A stretch of 46,141 nt of DNA from an uncultured Lachnospiraceae bacterium (lineage in GTDB: Bacteria > Bacillota > Clostridia > Lachnospirales > Lachnospiraceae), in NCBI GenBank assembly GCA_910588565.1, contig CAJUPF010000019.1, positions 1 to 46,141 on the forward strand, in the 5' to 3' direction. A model generated the notes under the pieces. That model saw nothing but the letters and a program-made list of their open reading frames with translations. It was not told the origin of the DNA and ran no database searches. Each line of letters opens with the position of its first letter. Position 1 is the stretch's first letter. Positions 1 to 7,989 of this stretch are shown here, piece by piece. The position numbers and the translations under genes were made by a program.

Positions 1-136
1 ACTGCTAAGAAACACTAAATCCTTCACAAGTCACAAAAGTAAATCCCCTCTGCCCTGCCCTCTCTCTGACTACGTTATTCCATGCTGTAAGTAAGAAATA
101 AGGCAAGAAATAAGTTTTGCTTAAGTTGCTGACATT
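1..136 (+). mobile_element. Right half of a MITE-like intergenic repeat (copy 1)
   Basis: From about position 25 this stretch matches the right half of the fuller repeat at 17369-17613: the block ACAAGTCACAAAAGTAA, then CCTCTGCCC, TCTCTGACTACGTTA, GCTGTAAGT and the terminal CTGACATT at 129-136. The left half would lie outside the window. Unlike the copy at 17369-17613 it lacks the 45-bp insert: AAAAGTAAAT runs directly into CCCCTCTGCCC at 36-54. That makes it the empty-site version. No transposase is associated with it. Confidence 0.7.
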
Positions 137-357
137 GTTTCACACCCACGCCAGTTTTTCAGAAATTTTTCTCATATCCGGTATGAAATGTAACTGGCAC
201 CCGTCCATTTAAAGTTGCCTGGCGGCAAGGGACGGCTGCCTTCTATGAATTTACGCTTTTGTCCCACGCCAATCAGCAAGTGATTGGCGTGGGAGTGAAA
301 AATAACTGATACTGCAAAAAAGAAAGGTAGTGTAAAACGGATTATGAAAAAATCGAA
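137..357. other. Gene-free spacer with two stem-loops
   Basis: No coding sequence with a ribosome site is visible here. Two hairpins stand out. One at about 203-237 has arms CCGTCC and GGACGG around an inner TTGCC-tggc-GGCAA. The other at about 262-292 has perfect 13-bp arms, CCCACGCCAATCA and TGATTGGCGTGGG, around a 5-nt loop. Neither is followed by a convincing T-run on either strand, so I do not call them terminators. Confidence 0.5.
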
Positions 358-490
358 CCCCTTCCCTTGGTTGTGGCCGATTATATTTTATTTACGGAAA
401 CCCCGTCAAGGCTGAATTTAACGGGCTTTCAGCCCGGCCTTGACTGGGTTCCTGACGTAAAATTTTGGTCGCCCAAGCCAAAGAAAGGGG
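358..490. repeat. 133-bp imperfect palindromic element
   Basis: The whole stretch folds on itself. The left arm opens CCCCTTCCCTTGG and the right arm closes CCAAAGAAAGGGG. Further in, TTTACG pairs with CGTAAA and AACCCCGTCAAGGC with GCCTTGACTGGGTT, around a small GGGCTTTCAGCCC hairpin. Near-complete dyad symmetry over this length is typical of non-autonomous palindromic elements. It contains no gene. Its centre (AAGGCTGAA ... GCCTTGACTGG) resembles the terminator hairpin at 18768-18816. Confidence 0.55.
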
Positions 491-609
491 AGGTAAAGGC
501 TAATAACCTCTGTAACCATTGAATTTACTGGGGTTGAGCCGATTTGGGGCATATAAAGTTGACACTACCAAAAGAAAGAGAGAGGATAACTGTATGAGTG
601 GAACCGTGT

Positions 610-1797
610 TTATATGGACTGTTCTTTCAGCAAATCTCCTAATCTGCGGATTCCTTCTTCGATGGTTTCACAGTCCGCATTGGTGTAGTTCAGGCGCATG
701 GTGTTGGCATGTTTGACGCCAATATAGAAAGGGTCTCCTGGGACAAACGCAACCTTTTTTGCCAAAGCCCCAGGGAACAGGGACATGGCGCTGATTTTCT
801 CAGGAAGCGTAACCCATAAAAACATGCCGCCGTGTGGTTTTGTATAGGTTACTGTGGGCGGAAAATAGCGATCCATGGCATCCATCATTGCATGCGCCTG
901 TTTTTGATACAGCTCTGTAATTTTTGCGATATGCAGATCCAGATCATTATTTTTCAGGTAATCCCAGATTAAATACTGGGAAAAGATATTGGTATGCAGA
1001 TCGCTTGCTTCTTTTGCAATGGAGATGCATGTTAGCAGTTCTTTATTCTCGGAAATGATAAAACCTGTACGCATACCCGGTGTAACGGTTTTGGAAAAAG
1101 TGCCAAGCAGAATACTGCCCGGCAGCCTCCCGGCGCCAATATAAGGCAGGCGTTCTCCCTTAAAACGCAGCTCGCCATAGGGATCGTCTTCAATTAAAAC
1201 AACCGTATGGTCTTTTAGAATTTCATAAATGCGTTCCCGGTTTTTAGCAGAGTAAGTCAGTCCGGTTGGATTTTGAAAATCAGGTATTGCATAGATAAAT
1301 TTCACAGGGTTTTGCAATGCTTTTTCAAGCTGATTTGGGTCCATACCTTCTTCTGTCAGTTCTACCGGATAAAATACCGGCTGATGCATGGAAAACGCCT
1401 GTATTGCGGCGAGATACGTCGGCTTTTCAACGATTACCCCGTCACCTTTATTCAGCAGAACCTTTCCGATCAGATCCAGCGCCTGCTGGGAACCAGTTGT
1501 AATAATAATATTTTCCATTGTAAGAGTAAGGCCAAAAATCCGGTTGTATCTGTCCGCAATATATTGCCGAAGTTCTGGCAGTCCGGCGGTAATGGAATAC
1601 TGGAATACACTGCTTCCATATGTTTTCACAATATACTCCATAGAGTTTAAAAGATCCTCCTGCGGAAATGAAACCGGGTTGGGAAGACCGCCCGCAAAAG
1701 AAATCACTTCCGGATCGGAAGCGGCTTTTAATATGCCTCTGACAAATGAGGGCGGAGTTGCCTGGATACCTTTGGATAATAAATGTTCTATATTCAT
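610..1797 (-). CDS. PLP-dependent aminotransferase (2-aminoadipate aminotransferase-like, fold type I)
   Basis: The 395-residue protein is a class I/II aminotransferase of the kind related to LysN and the catalytic half of MocR. Visible marks are FAGGLPNP (34-41), PDFQNPTG (172-179), VLIEDDPYG (200-208) and the PLP-binding lysine in TFSKT at K236. I start at 1797 because GAGG lies just upstream and the alternative ATG at 1854 falls inside the promoter. It is transcribed divergently from a MocR regulator carrying a related domain, which suggests the regulator controls it. The amino-acid substrate cannot be read from sequence. Confidence 0.88.
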   Translation of the reverse strand: MNIEHLLSKGIQATPPSFVRGILKAASDPEVISFAGGLPNPVSFPQEDLLNSMEYIVKTYGSSVFQYSITAGLPELRQYIADRYNRIFGLTLTMENIIITTGSQQALDLIGKVLLNKGDGVIVEKPTYLAAIQAFSMHQPVFYPVELTEEGMDPNQLEKALQNPVKFIYAIPDFQNPTGLTYSAKNRERIYEILKDHTVVLIEDDPYGELRFKGERLPYIGAGRLPGSILLGTFSKTVTPGMRTGFIISENKELLTCISIAKEASDLHTNIFSQYLIWDYLKNNDLDLHIAKITELYQKQAHAMMDAMDRYFPPTVTYTKPHGGMFLWVTLPEKISAMSLFPGALAKKVAFVPGDPFYIGVKHANTMRLNYTNADCETIEEGIRRLGDLLKEQSI

Positions 1798-1836
1798 AAT
1801 GCGATACCTCAATTCAGTTAAAATGTTTTGTAATTT

Positions 1837-1866
1837 ATTGTAAGCTTGCAGCAAAAAGAATACAAT
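1837..1866. promoter_or_regulatory. Overlapping back-to-back promoters for the aminotransferase and mocR genes
   Basis: On the plus strand TTGTAA (1838-1843) and TACAAT (1861-1866) are 17 bp apart. On the minus strand TTGTAT (1865-1860) and TACAAT (1842-1837) are also 17 bp apart. The two promoters use the same 30 bp in opposite orientations, so polymerase bound one way should exclude the other. The predicted starts would give a plus leader of about 67 nt and a minus leader of about 33 nt. Confidence 0.6.
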
Positions 1867-1912
1867 GATAAAATTGTATGGCAGACAATACTAAATATTG
1901 CAGGAATGCAAT
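1860..1912. promoter_or_regulatory. Two inverted repeats, candidate MocR operators
   Basis: ATACAAT-N6-ATTGTAT (1860-1879) overlaps the forward -10 and the reverse -35. ATTGCA-GGAA-TGCAAT (1897-1912) lies in the mocR leader. Both are perfect. Placement between the divergent genes fits autoregulation by the MocR protein, but which site, if either, is bound is inference. Confidence 0.4.
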
Positions 1913-1939
1913 GCAAACAGAAGGGCAGGGAATGAGAGT

Positions 1940-3319
1940 ATGCCGGTAAATTCTTTTGAACATTATCCCATGAGCTGGAAACCTGATTTAAGCAGGCTGA
2001 AAGGGCCGAAATATATTGCACTGGCAAAGCTGCTGGAAGACGATATCAAAAGTGGAAAACTGAAAGCAGGAACAAAACTGCCGCCGCAGCGGGAACTTGC
2101 TGATTTTCTGGACTTGAATTTGAGCACCATATCGAAAGTTTACAAATTATGCGGGCAGAAAGGCTTGCTTTCTGCGTCTGTTGGCAATGGCACGTATGTT
2201 TCTTCTGACGCTGCTGCCGAGCCAATACTGCTTTGTGGAAATAAGGATTCGCGCATGATTGAGATGGGGGCAATTGTTCCCTTTGTCACAAGTAATTTAA
2301 AGGTAAAACAATATACGGAACGCTTGATGAAGAAACCGGATGCTTTGCAGTTGTTTTCCTATGGAATGCCAGAAGGGACAAAAAGACAGCGCAGTGCAGG
2401 CGTTACATGGCTGCAAAAATCAGGGTTCCATACAGACAGGGAGCATATTGTCCTGGCAGCAGGGGGACAAAATGCGCTTATGGCTGCTTTAGGAGCATTT
2501 TTTGATACCAATGATAAAATCGGTACGGAGCCTATGACGTATCCCGGCGTAAAAACAGCGGCAAAGCTATTCGGCATTCATCTAATCCCTGTCCAAAGCA
2601 ATAATCATGAAATAACAGAAGAGGGAATCCGCTATGCGGTACGGAATGAAAATATCAAAGGCCTTTATGTCATACCAGATTACCAGAATCCAACGGCGCA
2701 TATTATGTCTGTGGAAAGCAGAAAAATAGTTGCGAAAGTGGCCAGAGAGGAAAATCTGCTTGTAATAGAAGATGGCATTAATAATCTTTTGGAAGAAAAT
2801 CCTCTGCAGCCAATTGCTTCTTTTGCCCCGGAGCAGGTAGTTTATATATCAAGCCTTTCCAAAACTGTTTCACCGGGACTTAGGACAGCGTTTATATATG
2901 TCCCGGATCGGTTTTACGAAAAACTGGTGGCGGCATTATATTCTATGAATATTTCGATTTCACCATTATTGGCAACGGTATCTGCCGCTTTGATTGAAGA
3001 CGGCGCTGTGGATGAAATTATTGCCGAACGAAAACAGGGGATTATGGAACGGAATCGTATTGTCAATAAACAATTGGATGGCTTTGTTATGCCAGCGGAG
3101 TTGACAGCGCCGCTCAGATCCATACAATTGCCCTCCTATTTCACAGGGAAAAGCTTTGAAATCTGTGCAAAACAGGCAGGTGTGGAAGTGTATGGAGCAG
3201 AGCGTTTTTCTGTAGGAAACAGGATACCTGAAAAAACAGCCAGGATTTCCGTAACGACGCCGCCAACGCTGGAAATCCTGGAGGACGGGGTGAAGCGGTT
3301 AAAGAGTTTGCTACAGTAA
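1940..3319 (+). CDS. MocR/GntR-family transcriptional regulator with aminotransferase-like domain
   Basis: The 459-residue protein has an N-terminal winged helix of the GntR type (about 22-90, with LPPQRELADFLDLNLSTISK) fused to a fold-type-I aminotransferase-like domain. The PLP lysine is K308 in SSLSKTVSPGLRT, and PDYQNPT is at 247-253. The usual EDDPYG motif reads IEDGINN, so catalysis is doubtful, as expected when PLP acts as an effector cofactor. I use the ATG at 1940, preceded by a purine-rich AGGGAATGAGAGT, and not the weaker upstream start. It diverges from the aminotransferase gene at 1797, its most likely target. Confidence 0.87.
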   Translation: MPVNSFEHYPMSWKPDLSRLKGPKYIALAKLLEDDIKSGKLKAGTKLPPQRELADFLDLNLSTISKVYKLCGQKGLLSASVGNGTYVSSDAAAEPILLCGNKDSRMIEMGAIVPFVTSNLKVKQYTERLMKKPDALQLFSYGMPEGTKRQRSAGVTWLQKSGFHTDREHIVLAAGGQNALMAALGAFFDTNDKIGTEPMTYPGVKTAAKLFGIHLIPVQSNNHEITEEGIRYAVRNENIKGLYVIPDYQNPTAHIMSVESRKIVAKVAREENLLVIEDGINNLLEENPLQPIASFAPEQVVYISSLSKTVSPGLRTAFIYVPDRFYEKLVAALYSMNISISPLLATVSAALIEDGAVDEIIAERKQGIMERNRIVNKQLDGFVMPAELTAPLRSIQLPSYFTGKSFEICAKQAGVEVYGAERFSVGNRIPEKTARISVTTPPTLEILEDGVKRLKSLLQ

Positions 3320-3337
3320 ATATAAGGATTTTCAATT

Positions 3338-3811
3338 TCAGGAGGCTTCGTTCTGCGCAACCATGTATTCAAAAGCGATATCGCCCCGGACATATTCGTA
3401 ATCTTCCAATTTGATTTCGCGGAATCCATATTTTTCATAAATATGTAATGCTGCTTTTAATTTGCTGTTGGATAAGATAAACAGTTTTTTTGCGTTGTGC
3501 TGTATTGCCCAGTGCATGGATGCTTCAAATACGGCGCTTCCTGCTCCCTTATGCGGAAGATGCTTATTGGAACCCAGTTTACACAGTTCCCATATTCCGT
3601 CCTCTTCCATGGGTTTTGCCATGCAGGTTGCCAGAACGCTGCCATGTTCAACTGCAAAAAAGATCATTGCCCCATGTTCTAAGCTTTCCTCAATGTGCTG
3701 GAACGTTTCTAAATCTTCCTTTTCCAGACAGCCAAAGTTCTCTTCGATCCAATCGATGTTTAATTGTATGAAATCCTCTTTATATTGTTCCTGATATGGA
3801 ATGATATTCAT
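3338..3811 (-). CDS. GNAT-family N-acetyltransferase
   Basis: The 157-residue protein matches the single-domain GNAT fold. ELCKLGSNKHLPHKGAGSAVFEASMHWA (about 75-102) is the acetyl-CoA region, with H-K-G-A-G-S in place of the usual Q/RxxGxG/A, and YEKYGFREI near residue 130 is the typical C-terminal strand. GGAGGATGATACC precedes the ATG. The gene converges on mocR (18 bp between stops) and diverges from the LysR gene at 3912. The substrate is unknown. Confidence 0.85.
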   Translation of the reverse strand: MNIIPYQEQYKEDFIQLNIDWIEENFGCLEKEDLETFQHIEESLEHGAMIFFAVEHGSVLATCMAKPMEEDGIWELCKLGSNKHLPHKGAGSAVFEASMHWAIQHNAKKLFILSNSKLKAALHIYEKYGFREIKLEDYEYVRGDIAFEYMVAQNEAS

Positions 3812-3842
3812 GGTATCATCCTCCTTGCATTTATTTTTAATT

Positions 3843-3854
3843 CAGTATATACTG
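3843..3854. promoter_or_regulatory. Perfect 12-bp palindrome between divergent GNAT and lysR genes
   Basis: CAGTATATACTG is a perfect dyad in the 100-bp gap between the GNAT start (3811) and the lysR start (3912). It lacks the T-N11-A spacing usual for LysR boxes, so the bound protein is unknown. The position suits an operator or a promoter element. Confidence 0.3.
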
Positions 3855-3911
3855 TAAAGCAAAATAAGTAAAACGAAAATATCTAATGCTAATATAAGGA
3901 AATGTGAACTT

Positions 3912-4781
3912 ATGAACAGATATCTTGCACTTCAGAAAATTATTGAGCTGGGAAGCTTTTCCAAGGCAGCCGAAGTTATGGGGTATTCCCAGTCTGCCAT
4001 GAGCCAGATGATATCTTCCTTAGAGGAAGAACTGTCCTTAAAACTTGTCAATCGTTTTCGGACGGGCGCCAGGCTTACCTTAGAAGGAGCGGAGCTGTAT
4101 CCGCATATAGAAACATTGATTTATCAGTATCACGCTGTCCATGAAAAGCTAAATGAAATCAAAGGGTTAAAAACAGGGACAATCCGTATGGGGACGCTTG
4201 CCAGCATTTCTGCACACTGGCTTCCTGATTTGCTGAAAGAATTTCAGAAGCAATATCCGGAGGTGGAATTTGTGATTCATCAGGGGGATTATACTTCGAT
4301 TTATGAATGGATCAAAACAGGCGCAGTTGATTTTGGCTTTGTGAATCCCAAAGCAGTGAATGGAATTGAAACGATTGTATTAAAAGAGGGGGCTATGCTT
4401 GCCGTGCTTCCCAAACAGCATCCTCTAGGTGAATATGATGTGATTCCGCTTGGATTATTAGCCAAAGAGCCGTTTATACTTTTAGAAGAGGGGCATTACT
4501 ATGAGCCGTTAGAAGCGTTTCAGGCAATCGGGGTATCGCCTGATATTAAATATACCATCCATGATGATTATGCGATTATGACCATGGTAGAAGCCGGATT
4601 AGGAGTCAGTATTCTGGCAGAGCTGGTATTGCACAGAACGAATTACCAAATCCGGCTTTGCGCTACAGAACCGGCGATATCCAGAACCATAGCTATTGGT
4701 TATAAAGACAAATCCAGTATGCCGATGGCATGTAAACGATTTATTGAGCTGCTGCAGTCTAAGTTAAAGGAACTTCCATAA
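3912..4781 (+). CDS. LysR-family transcriptional regulator
   Basis: The 289-residue protein has the typical LysR N-terminal helix-turn-helix (residues 1-60, ALQKIIELGSFSKAAEVMGYSQSAMSQMISSLE as key region) and a periplasmic-binding-like effector domain (about 90-285, starting TGTIRMGTLASISAHWLPDLL). AAGGAAATGTGAACT precedes the ATG. It diverges from the GNAT gene, its most obvious candidate target. Length and architecture are normal. The effector is unknown. Confidence 0.9.
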   Translation: MNRYLALQKIIELGSFSKAAEVMGYSQSAMSQMISSLEEELSLKLVNRFRTGARLTLEGAELYPHIETLIYQYHAVHEKLNEIKGLKTGTIRMGTLASISAHWLPDLLKEFQKQYPEVEFVIHQGDYTSIYEWIKTGAVDFGFVNPKAVNGIETIVLKEGAMLAVLPKQHPLGEYDVIPLGLLAKEPFILLEEGHYYEPLEAFQAIGVSPDIKYTIHDDYAIMTMVEAGLGVSILAELVLHRTNYQIRLCATEPAISRTIAIGYKDKSSMPMACKRFIELLQSKLKELP

Positions 4782-4816
4782 CATTTCCATAAGAAATAAC
4801 TTTTTGTCCGTTTTTG

Positions 4817-4845
4817 GCTTTCTGAAACGTTATATAAGAGAAAGC
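4817..4845. promoter_or_regulatory. Inverted repeat upstream of the ECF sigma gene
   Basis: GCTTTCT (4817-4823) and AGAAAGC (4839-4845) form a perfect dyad around GAAACGTTATATAAG. GAAAC is reminiscent of ECF-type -35 elements, so autoregulation of the sigma gene is possible. No clear ECF -10 can be assigned, so this is a weak call. Confidence 0.25.
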
Positions 4846-4921
4846 TGAAAAAAGGATGATATTTTCTCTCATTTATCTGCATGCAGGCAGCTGCGTTTAT
4901 CTTTGCCAAAGGAGAACTGAT

Positions 4922-5419
4922 ATGAAGTTGATACCCAAAATAGCCCGTGGTGATATTTATGCTCTGGAATTGTTATATAAACAGCAAAAGACCAGAGTCT
5001 ATCGTCTGATTCTGTCAATGACAGGTGATTCGTATCTGGCGGAAGATATTACACAGGAAACATTTTTACGTGTTCAGGAGCAGGCCGGAACTTACCGTAA
5101 CGATATCAGCGAAACAGCATGGATTGTGACAATAGCCAGGAATCTGACGTATGATGTTTTACGCCGGCGCAGCCATGAGCTTGTAAATGAAACATCGGTT
5201 TCTTCGGCTGCATTTGTCTTACCGGATACAGAGGAACAGTCAAATCTTATGTTTCTTGATCTGATAAAAGACCTGCTGCAGCCGGAAAAAGAGATTATCT
5301 GCCTGCGTATCCTGGCAGATCTGACCTGGAAGGAAATAGGCCAAATCACAAATCAAAGCGCCGATGCCAGCCGCAAACGTTATATGCGTTCATTAGAAAA
5401 GCTGCGCAGCCGGCTGTAA
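4922..5419 (+). CDS. ECF-type RNA polymerase sigma factor (sigma-70 family)
   Basis: The 165-residue protein has sigma region 2 (about 10-80, with LAEDITQETFLRVQ and the aromatic-rich TAWIVTIARNLTYDVLRRR) and region 4 (about 110-160, ending TNQSADASRKRYMRSLEKLRSRL). AAAGGAGAACTGAT places the start at 4922 rather than at the in-frame upstream ATG. The gene just downstream encodes a single-pass membrane protein with a cytoplasmic N-terminus, the arrangement of an ECF sigma and its anti-sigma factor. It should direct polymerase to a small regulon that probably includes its own operon. Confidence 0.9.
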   Translation: MKLIPKIARGDIYALELLYKQQKTRVYRLILSMTGDSYLAEDITQETFLRVQEQAGTYRNDISETAWIVTIARNLTYDVLRRRSHELVNETSVSSAAFVLPDTEEQSNLMFLDLIKDLLQPEKEIICLRILADLTWKEIGQITNQSADASRKRYMRSLEKLRSRL

Positions 5420-5448
5420 CCCAAAATGTGTATAAGAAAGGAGCGCGT

Positions 5449-7152
5449 ATGATGTTATTCAGTCATTACAAAGCTATAGAAAAAAAACTGCGGAAAGCTG
5501 CAGGACTCATGCCAGAGCCGACAAAACCTCTCTTTCTGTCATCCATTATGGAAGAACGGAAGCAGACGGATAGAAAGCATTTCCTGCATAGCCTGCGGAT
5601 TTATGTATGGCATACGCCAGCCTGGAGAATGGCTGTTATTGTCCTGCTTGTTTTTGCTGTTGGCAGTACGACTATATTTGCTGCAAGCTCAAAACTACGG
5701 ACTGTTATTACTCATGTTTTTTCCTCTGGAATCACCGAGACGATACCAATCTGGGATTTGGAAACAGAGGAGCCGGTTTCTTATGAAGACTGTTCGGAAC
5801 CAGCAAACGATAGTTCCAGCGAGTTAAGTGGAAATATCACCCGGCAGACTGCCGGCAGTCTTACGCTGATACAGGATGTTACGCTGGATGCTCATTTTAC
5901 TGCTTCTTACGCCAGCAGCCTGGATTATCTGACTTTAGAAGAGACACCCTCTGGTATCCCCCTTTTCAGGACACAGGCAGCAGATGGAAAAACGGCGTAT
6001 TATAGTGTGACAGATGGAGATCTGGAAGAAATTGTTTTAAAGCCGCAAACTCTAAAAGCCGCCGTACAGCCTGGTATGCTGCCTGGCATTATGACTTATA
6101 GCGGATCAACCGAAGGCTACCGCAATCTGACGCTTCCGCTTATGGAATTTCATGTAGTCTGGCGGCAGTACGGAACAGATATTTTACTTGACGACACGGA
6201 AAGCGGATATCGTTTTGATATTGGCAGCGCTGGTGGCGTCGATTTGGGAGATGACTATGACGGACAGTTTTTTTATCAGACATTGGAGGGAAACGAGGAT
6301 ATGATTCAGGTCTTTTTCCTTCTGGATGCGCAGCAGACTGGCTATCAGTATCCGTTTTTGCTTAATCTGAAGACCGGGGAGGTATCCGATCCGCTGGCCT
6401 TGGCAGATTTGTCTGATTGGGATTGTATTACAGAGCTTTCCATTCAGCCTGACTTGGCGACTGCTACGGCTATGGCGGGCAGCAGCCACGAGGATATGCA
6501 GAAAATTACGATAGATCTGAAGTCAGGTAAAGTTATTGTGGATGACGCTTATGCAGGGAAACCGCCGGCAGACGACAGTGCAATCTGGTTTTCCGTCGGA
6601 AACCATACGTTATTTTACCTTATCGGTACAGAAGAATGCGGCGACGGGTATCTCTACGATACACAGACCGGTGAGTCAACGGTTTTGTTTACGGATGCGG
6701 CATATTCCAGATGGGACGGCGCCGTTTCAACGGATCGTTATTGGGAATCGATTGGCTATGGGTATCTGGCATATTATGCTGATAATTGTGTTTCTCTAAT
6801 CAATTTGCAGGACGGCGGCAGACGAACCGTATTAGATGGGATTCCGATGTCCCGGAATGTGGAATTTTTTATGAATGATAAGGCTACTGTTTTAAGTGTT
6901 TCCACTCGTAGTACGGATTCCTTTGATATGTCCCGTCTGTGCCTGATGGACTTAAAGACAATGGATGCATGGTATTTTGAGAGGGAACTGCCGGAGGGCG
7001 TGGAGGAATATACAAATTACTGGAGCGGCGAATATGGATATGTCATAGAGGCCAGAAATACAGAAACTGGGAAAAACTATATCTATCTGTACCAATATGC
7101 ACCATTTAGGCCGGTTTTAACACATGAAACAATGGGGGATGAAAAACTGTGA
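5449..7152 (+). CDS. Membrane-anchored putative anti-sigma / sensor protein
   Basis: The 567-residue protein has a basic cytoplasmic N-terminus (about 1-60), one membrane segment (about 61-79, MAVIVLLVFAVGSTTIFAA) and an extracellular region of nearly 490 residues. The outside part is rich in D, G, T and Y, with repeated sheet-like blocks (for example LMDLKTMDAWYFERE and LINLQDGGRRTVLDG) that could form a propeller; that is inference. GAAAGGAG precedes ATG-ATG at 5449. It follows the sigma gene by 29 bp, so an anti-sigma role is the best guess. No ZAS zinc motif is visible and I cannot name a family for the extracellular part. Confidence 0.65.
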   Translation: MMLFSHYKAIEKKLRKAAGLMPEPTKPLFLSSIMEERKQTDRKHFLHSLRIYVWHTPAWRMAVIVLLVFAVGSTTIFAASSKLRTVITHVFSSGITETIPIWDLETEEPVSYEDCSEPANDSSSELSGNITRQTAGSLTLIQDVTLDAHFTASYASSLDYLTLEETPSGIPLFRTQAADGKTAYYSVTDGDLEEIVLKPQTLKAAVQPGMLPGIMTYSGSTEGYRNLTLPLMEFHVVWRQYGTDILLDDTESGYRFDIGSAGGVDLGDDYDGQFFYQTLEGNEDMIQVFFLLDAQQTGYQYPFLLNLKTGEVSDPLALADLSDWDCITELSIQPDLATATAMAGSSHEDMQKITIDLKSGKVIVDDAYAGKPPADDSAIWFSVGNHTLFYLIGTEECGDGYLYDTQTGESTVLFTDAAYSRWDGAVSTDRYWESIGYGYLAYYADNCVSLINLQDGGRRTVLDGIPMSRNVEFFMNDKATVLSVSTRSTDSFDMSRLCLMDLKTMDAWYFERELPEGVEEYTNYWSGEYGYVIEARNTETGKNYIYLYQYAPFRPVLTHETMGDEKL

Positions 7153-7217
7153 CACTGGGCACAGTAAGGGCAAACGTCCATTACAACAAAATGCCCGTTT
7201 GTGACAGGAGTAAAGCT

Positions 7218-7252
7218 TTGCTTGTATTTGTGTCGATATATATAATATATCG
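7218..7252 (+). promoter_or_regulatory. Promoter with a palindrome over the -10, upstream of the LytTR regulator
   Basis: TTGCTT (7218-7223) and TATAAT (7241-7246) are 17 bp apart. The -10 lies inside the perfect inverted repeat CGATATAT-ATA-ATATATCG (7234-7252). The response regulator starts at 7273. A regulator bound to the dyad would block the promoter. The half-sites do not look like LytTR boxes, so the binding protein is unknown. Confidence 0.5.
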
Positions 7253-7272
7253 GTATAAGGCAGGTGGTTAAC

Positions 7273-7989
7273 ATGCTGTCAATCGCAGTATGTGATGATG
7301 AAGTCATAGAATGCTGTAGTATGGCGGGGAAGATAAAAGAACTTCTGGCAAAGATGAAAGCGCCATGCATTATCCGCCAGTTTTGCAGCGGCAGGGAGCT
7401 GCTGCAGGCGTCAGAACGGTTTGATATTGTTTTTCTGGATATTATTATGCAGGAGCTGGACGGGATGAAAACAGCGCAGATTTTTCGGGAGAAGGCGCCT
7501 GATGCAATTCTTATTTTTGTATCTTCCAGCAGGGAATATGTGTTTGAAGCATATGATGTGGAGGCGTTTCAATATCTGCTGAAGCCCGTGGATGAGAGGA
7601 AACTAAAGCAGGCGCTGCAAAAGGCCGTCCTGAAAACAGAAAGCCGTTCGCAGGAATTTATGATTGTCAGTAAGGAGAGGCAGAAACAGAAACTATTTTT
7701 GGATGACATTTATTATTTTGAGATCAAAGGAAGAAAGATCGACGCCCATGGAGCGGAAGGTATTTTTACCTACTATGGCAAGATCGGAGAATTGGAAGAA
7801 ACATTACAGGGAAAAGGATTTTTCAGGTGCCATAAAAGCTATCTGATTAATCTGAAATATGTGGATGGATATAACAGGCAGGAAGTGATATTGGAAAACG
7901 GGAAACATATCGTGATCGCCAAAAGAAGGTATGAGGAATTTTGCCAGACGATTCTTAAGGTTATGCAAAAGAGCGGAGGCATGATATGA
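7273..7989 (+). CDS. LytTR-family response regulator (AgrA/VirR type)
   Basis: The 238-residue protein has an N-terminal receiver domain (1-120, acidic pair D8-D9, phospho-acceptor D56 in VFLDIIM, conserved lysine in YLLKPVD) and a C-terminal LytTR DNA-binding domain (about 135-230, with FFRCHKSYLINLKYV). AGGTGG sits 5 nt before the ATG at 7273, so I prefer it to the GTG at 7264. Its stop overlaps the start of the sensor kinase by 4 bp (ATGA), a sign of translational coupling. The target genes are not evident in the window. Confidence 0.92.
   Translation: MLSIAVCDDEVIECCSMAGKIKELLAKMKAPCIIRQFCSGRELLQASERFDIVFLDIIMQELDGMKTAQIFREKAPDAILIFVSSSREYVFEAYDVEAFQYLLKPVDERKLKQALQKAVLKTESRSQEFMIVSKERQKQKLFLDDIYYFEIKGRKIDAHGAEGIFTYYGKIGELEETLQGKGFFRCHKSYLINLKYVDGYNRQEVILENGKHIVIAKRRYEEFCQTILKVMQKSGGMI

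Noticed and set aside
262..292. 13-bp perfect hairpin as an intrinsic terminator
   Set aside because: Neither side is followed by a T-run and no gene ends nearby on the plus strand.
519..716. 65-codon reading frame at the left edge
   Set aside because: It runs into the aminotransferase gene on the opposite strand and has no ribosome site.
5945..5985. TPSGIPLFRTQ in the anti-sigma-like protein, similar to another frame of the 45-bp element
   Set aside because: The core match is poor, the TGCC...GGCA end is not aligned without gaps and there is no 45-nt offset repeat of the flanks.
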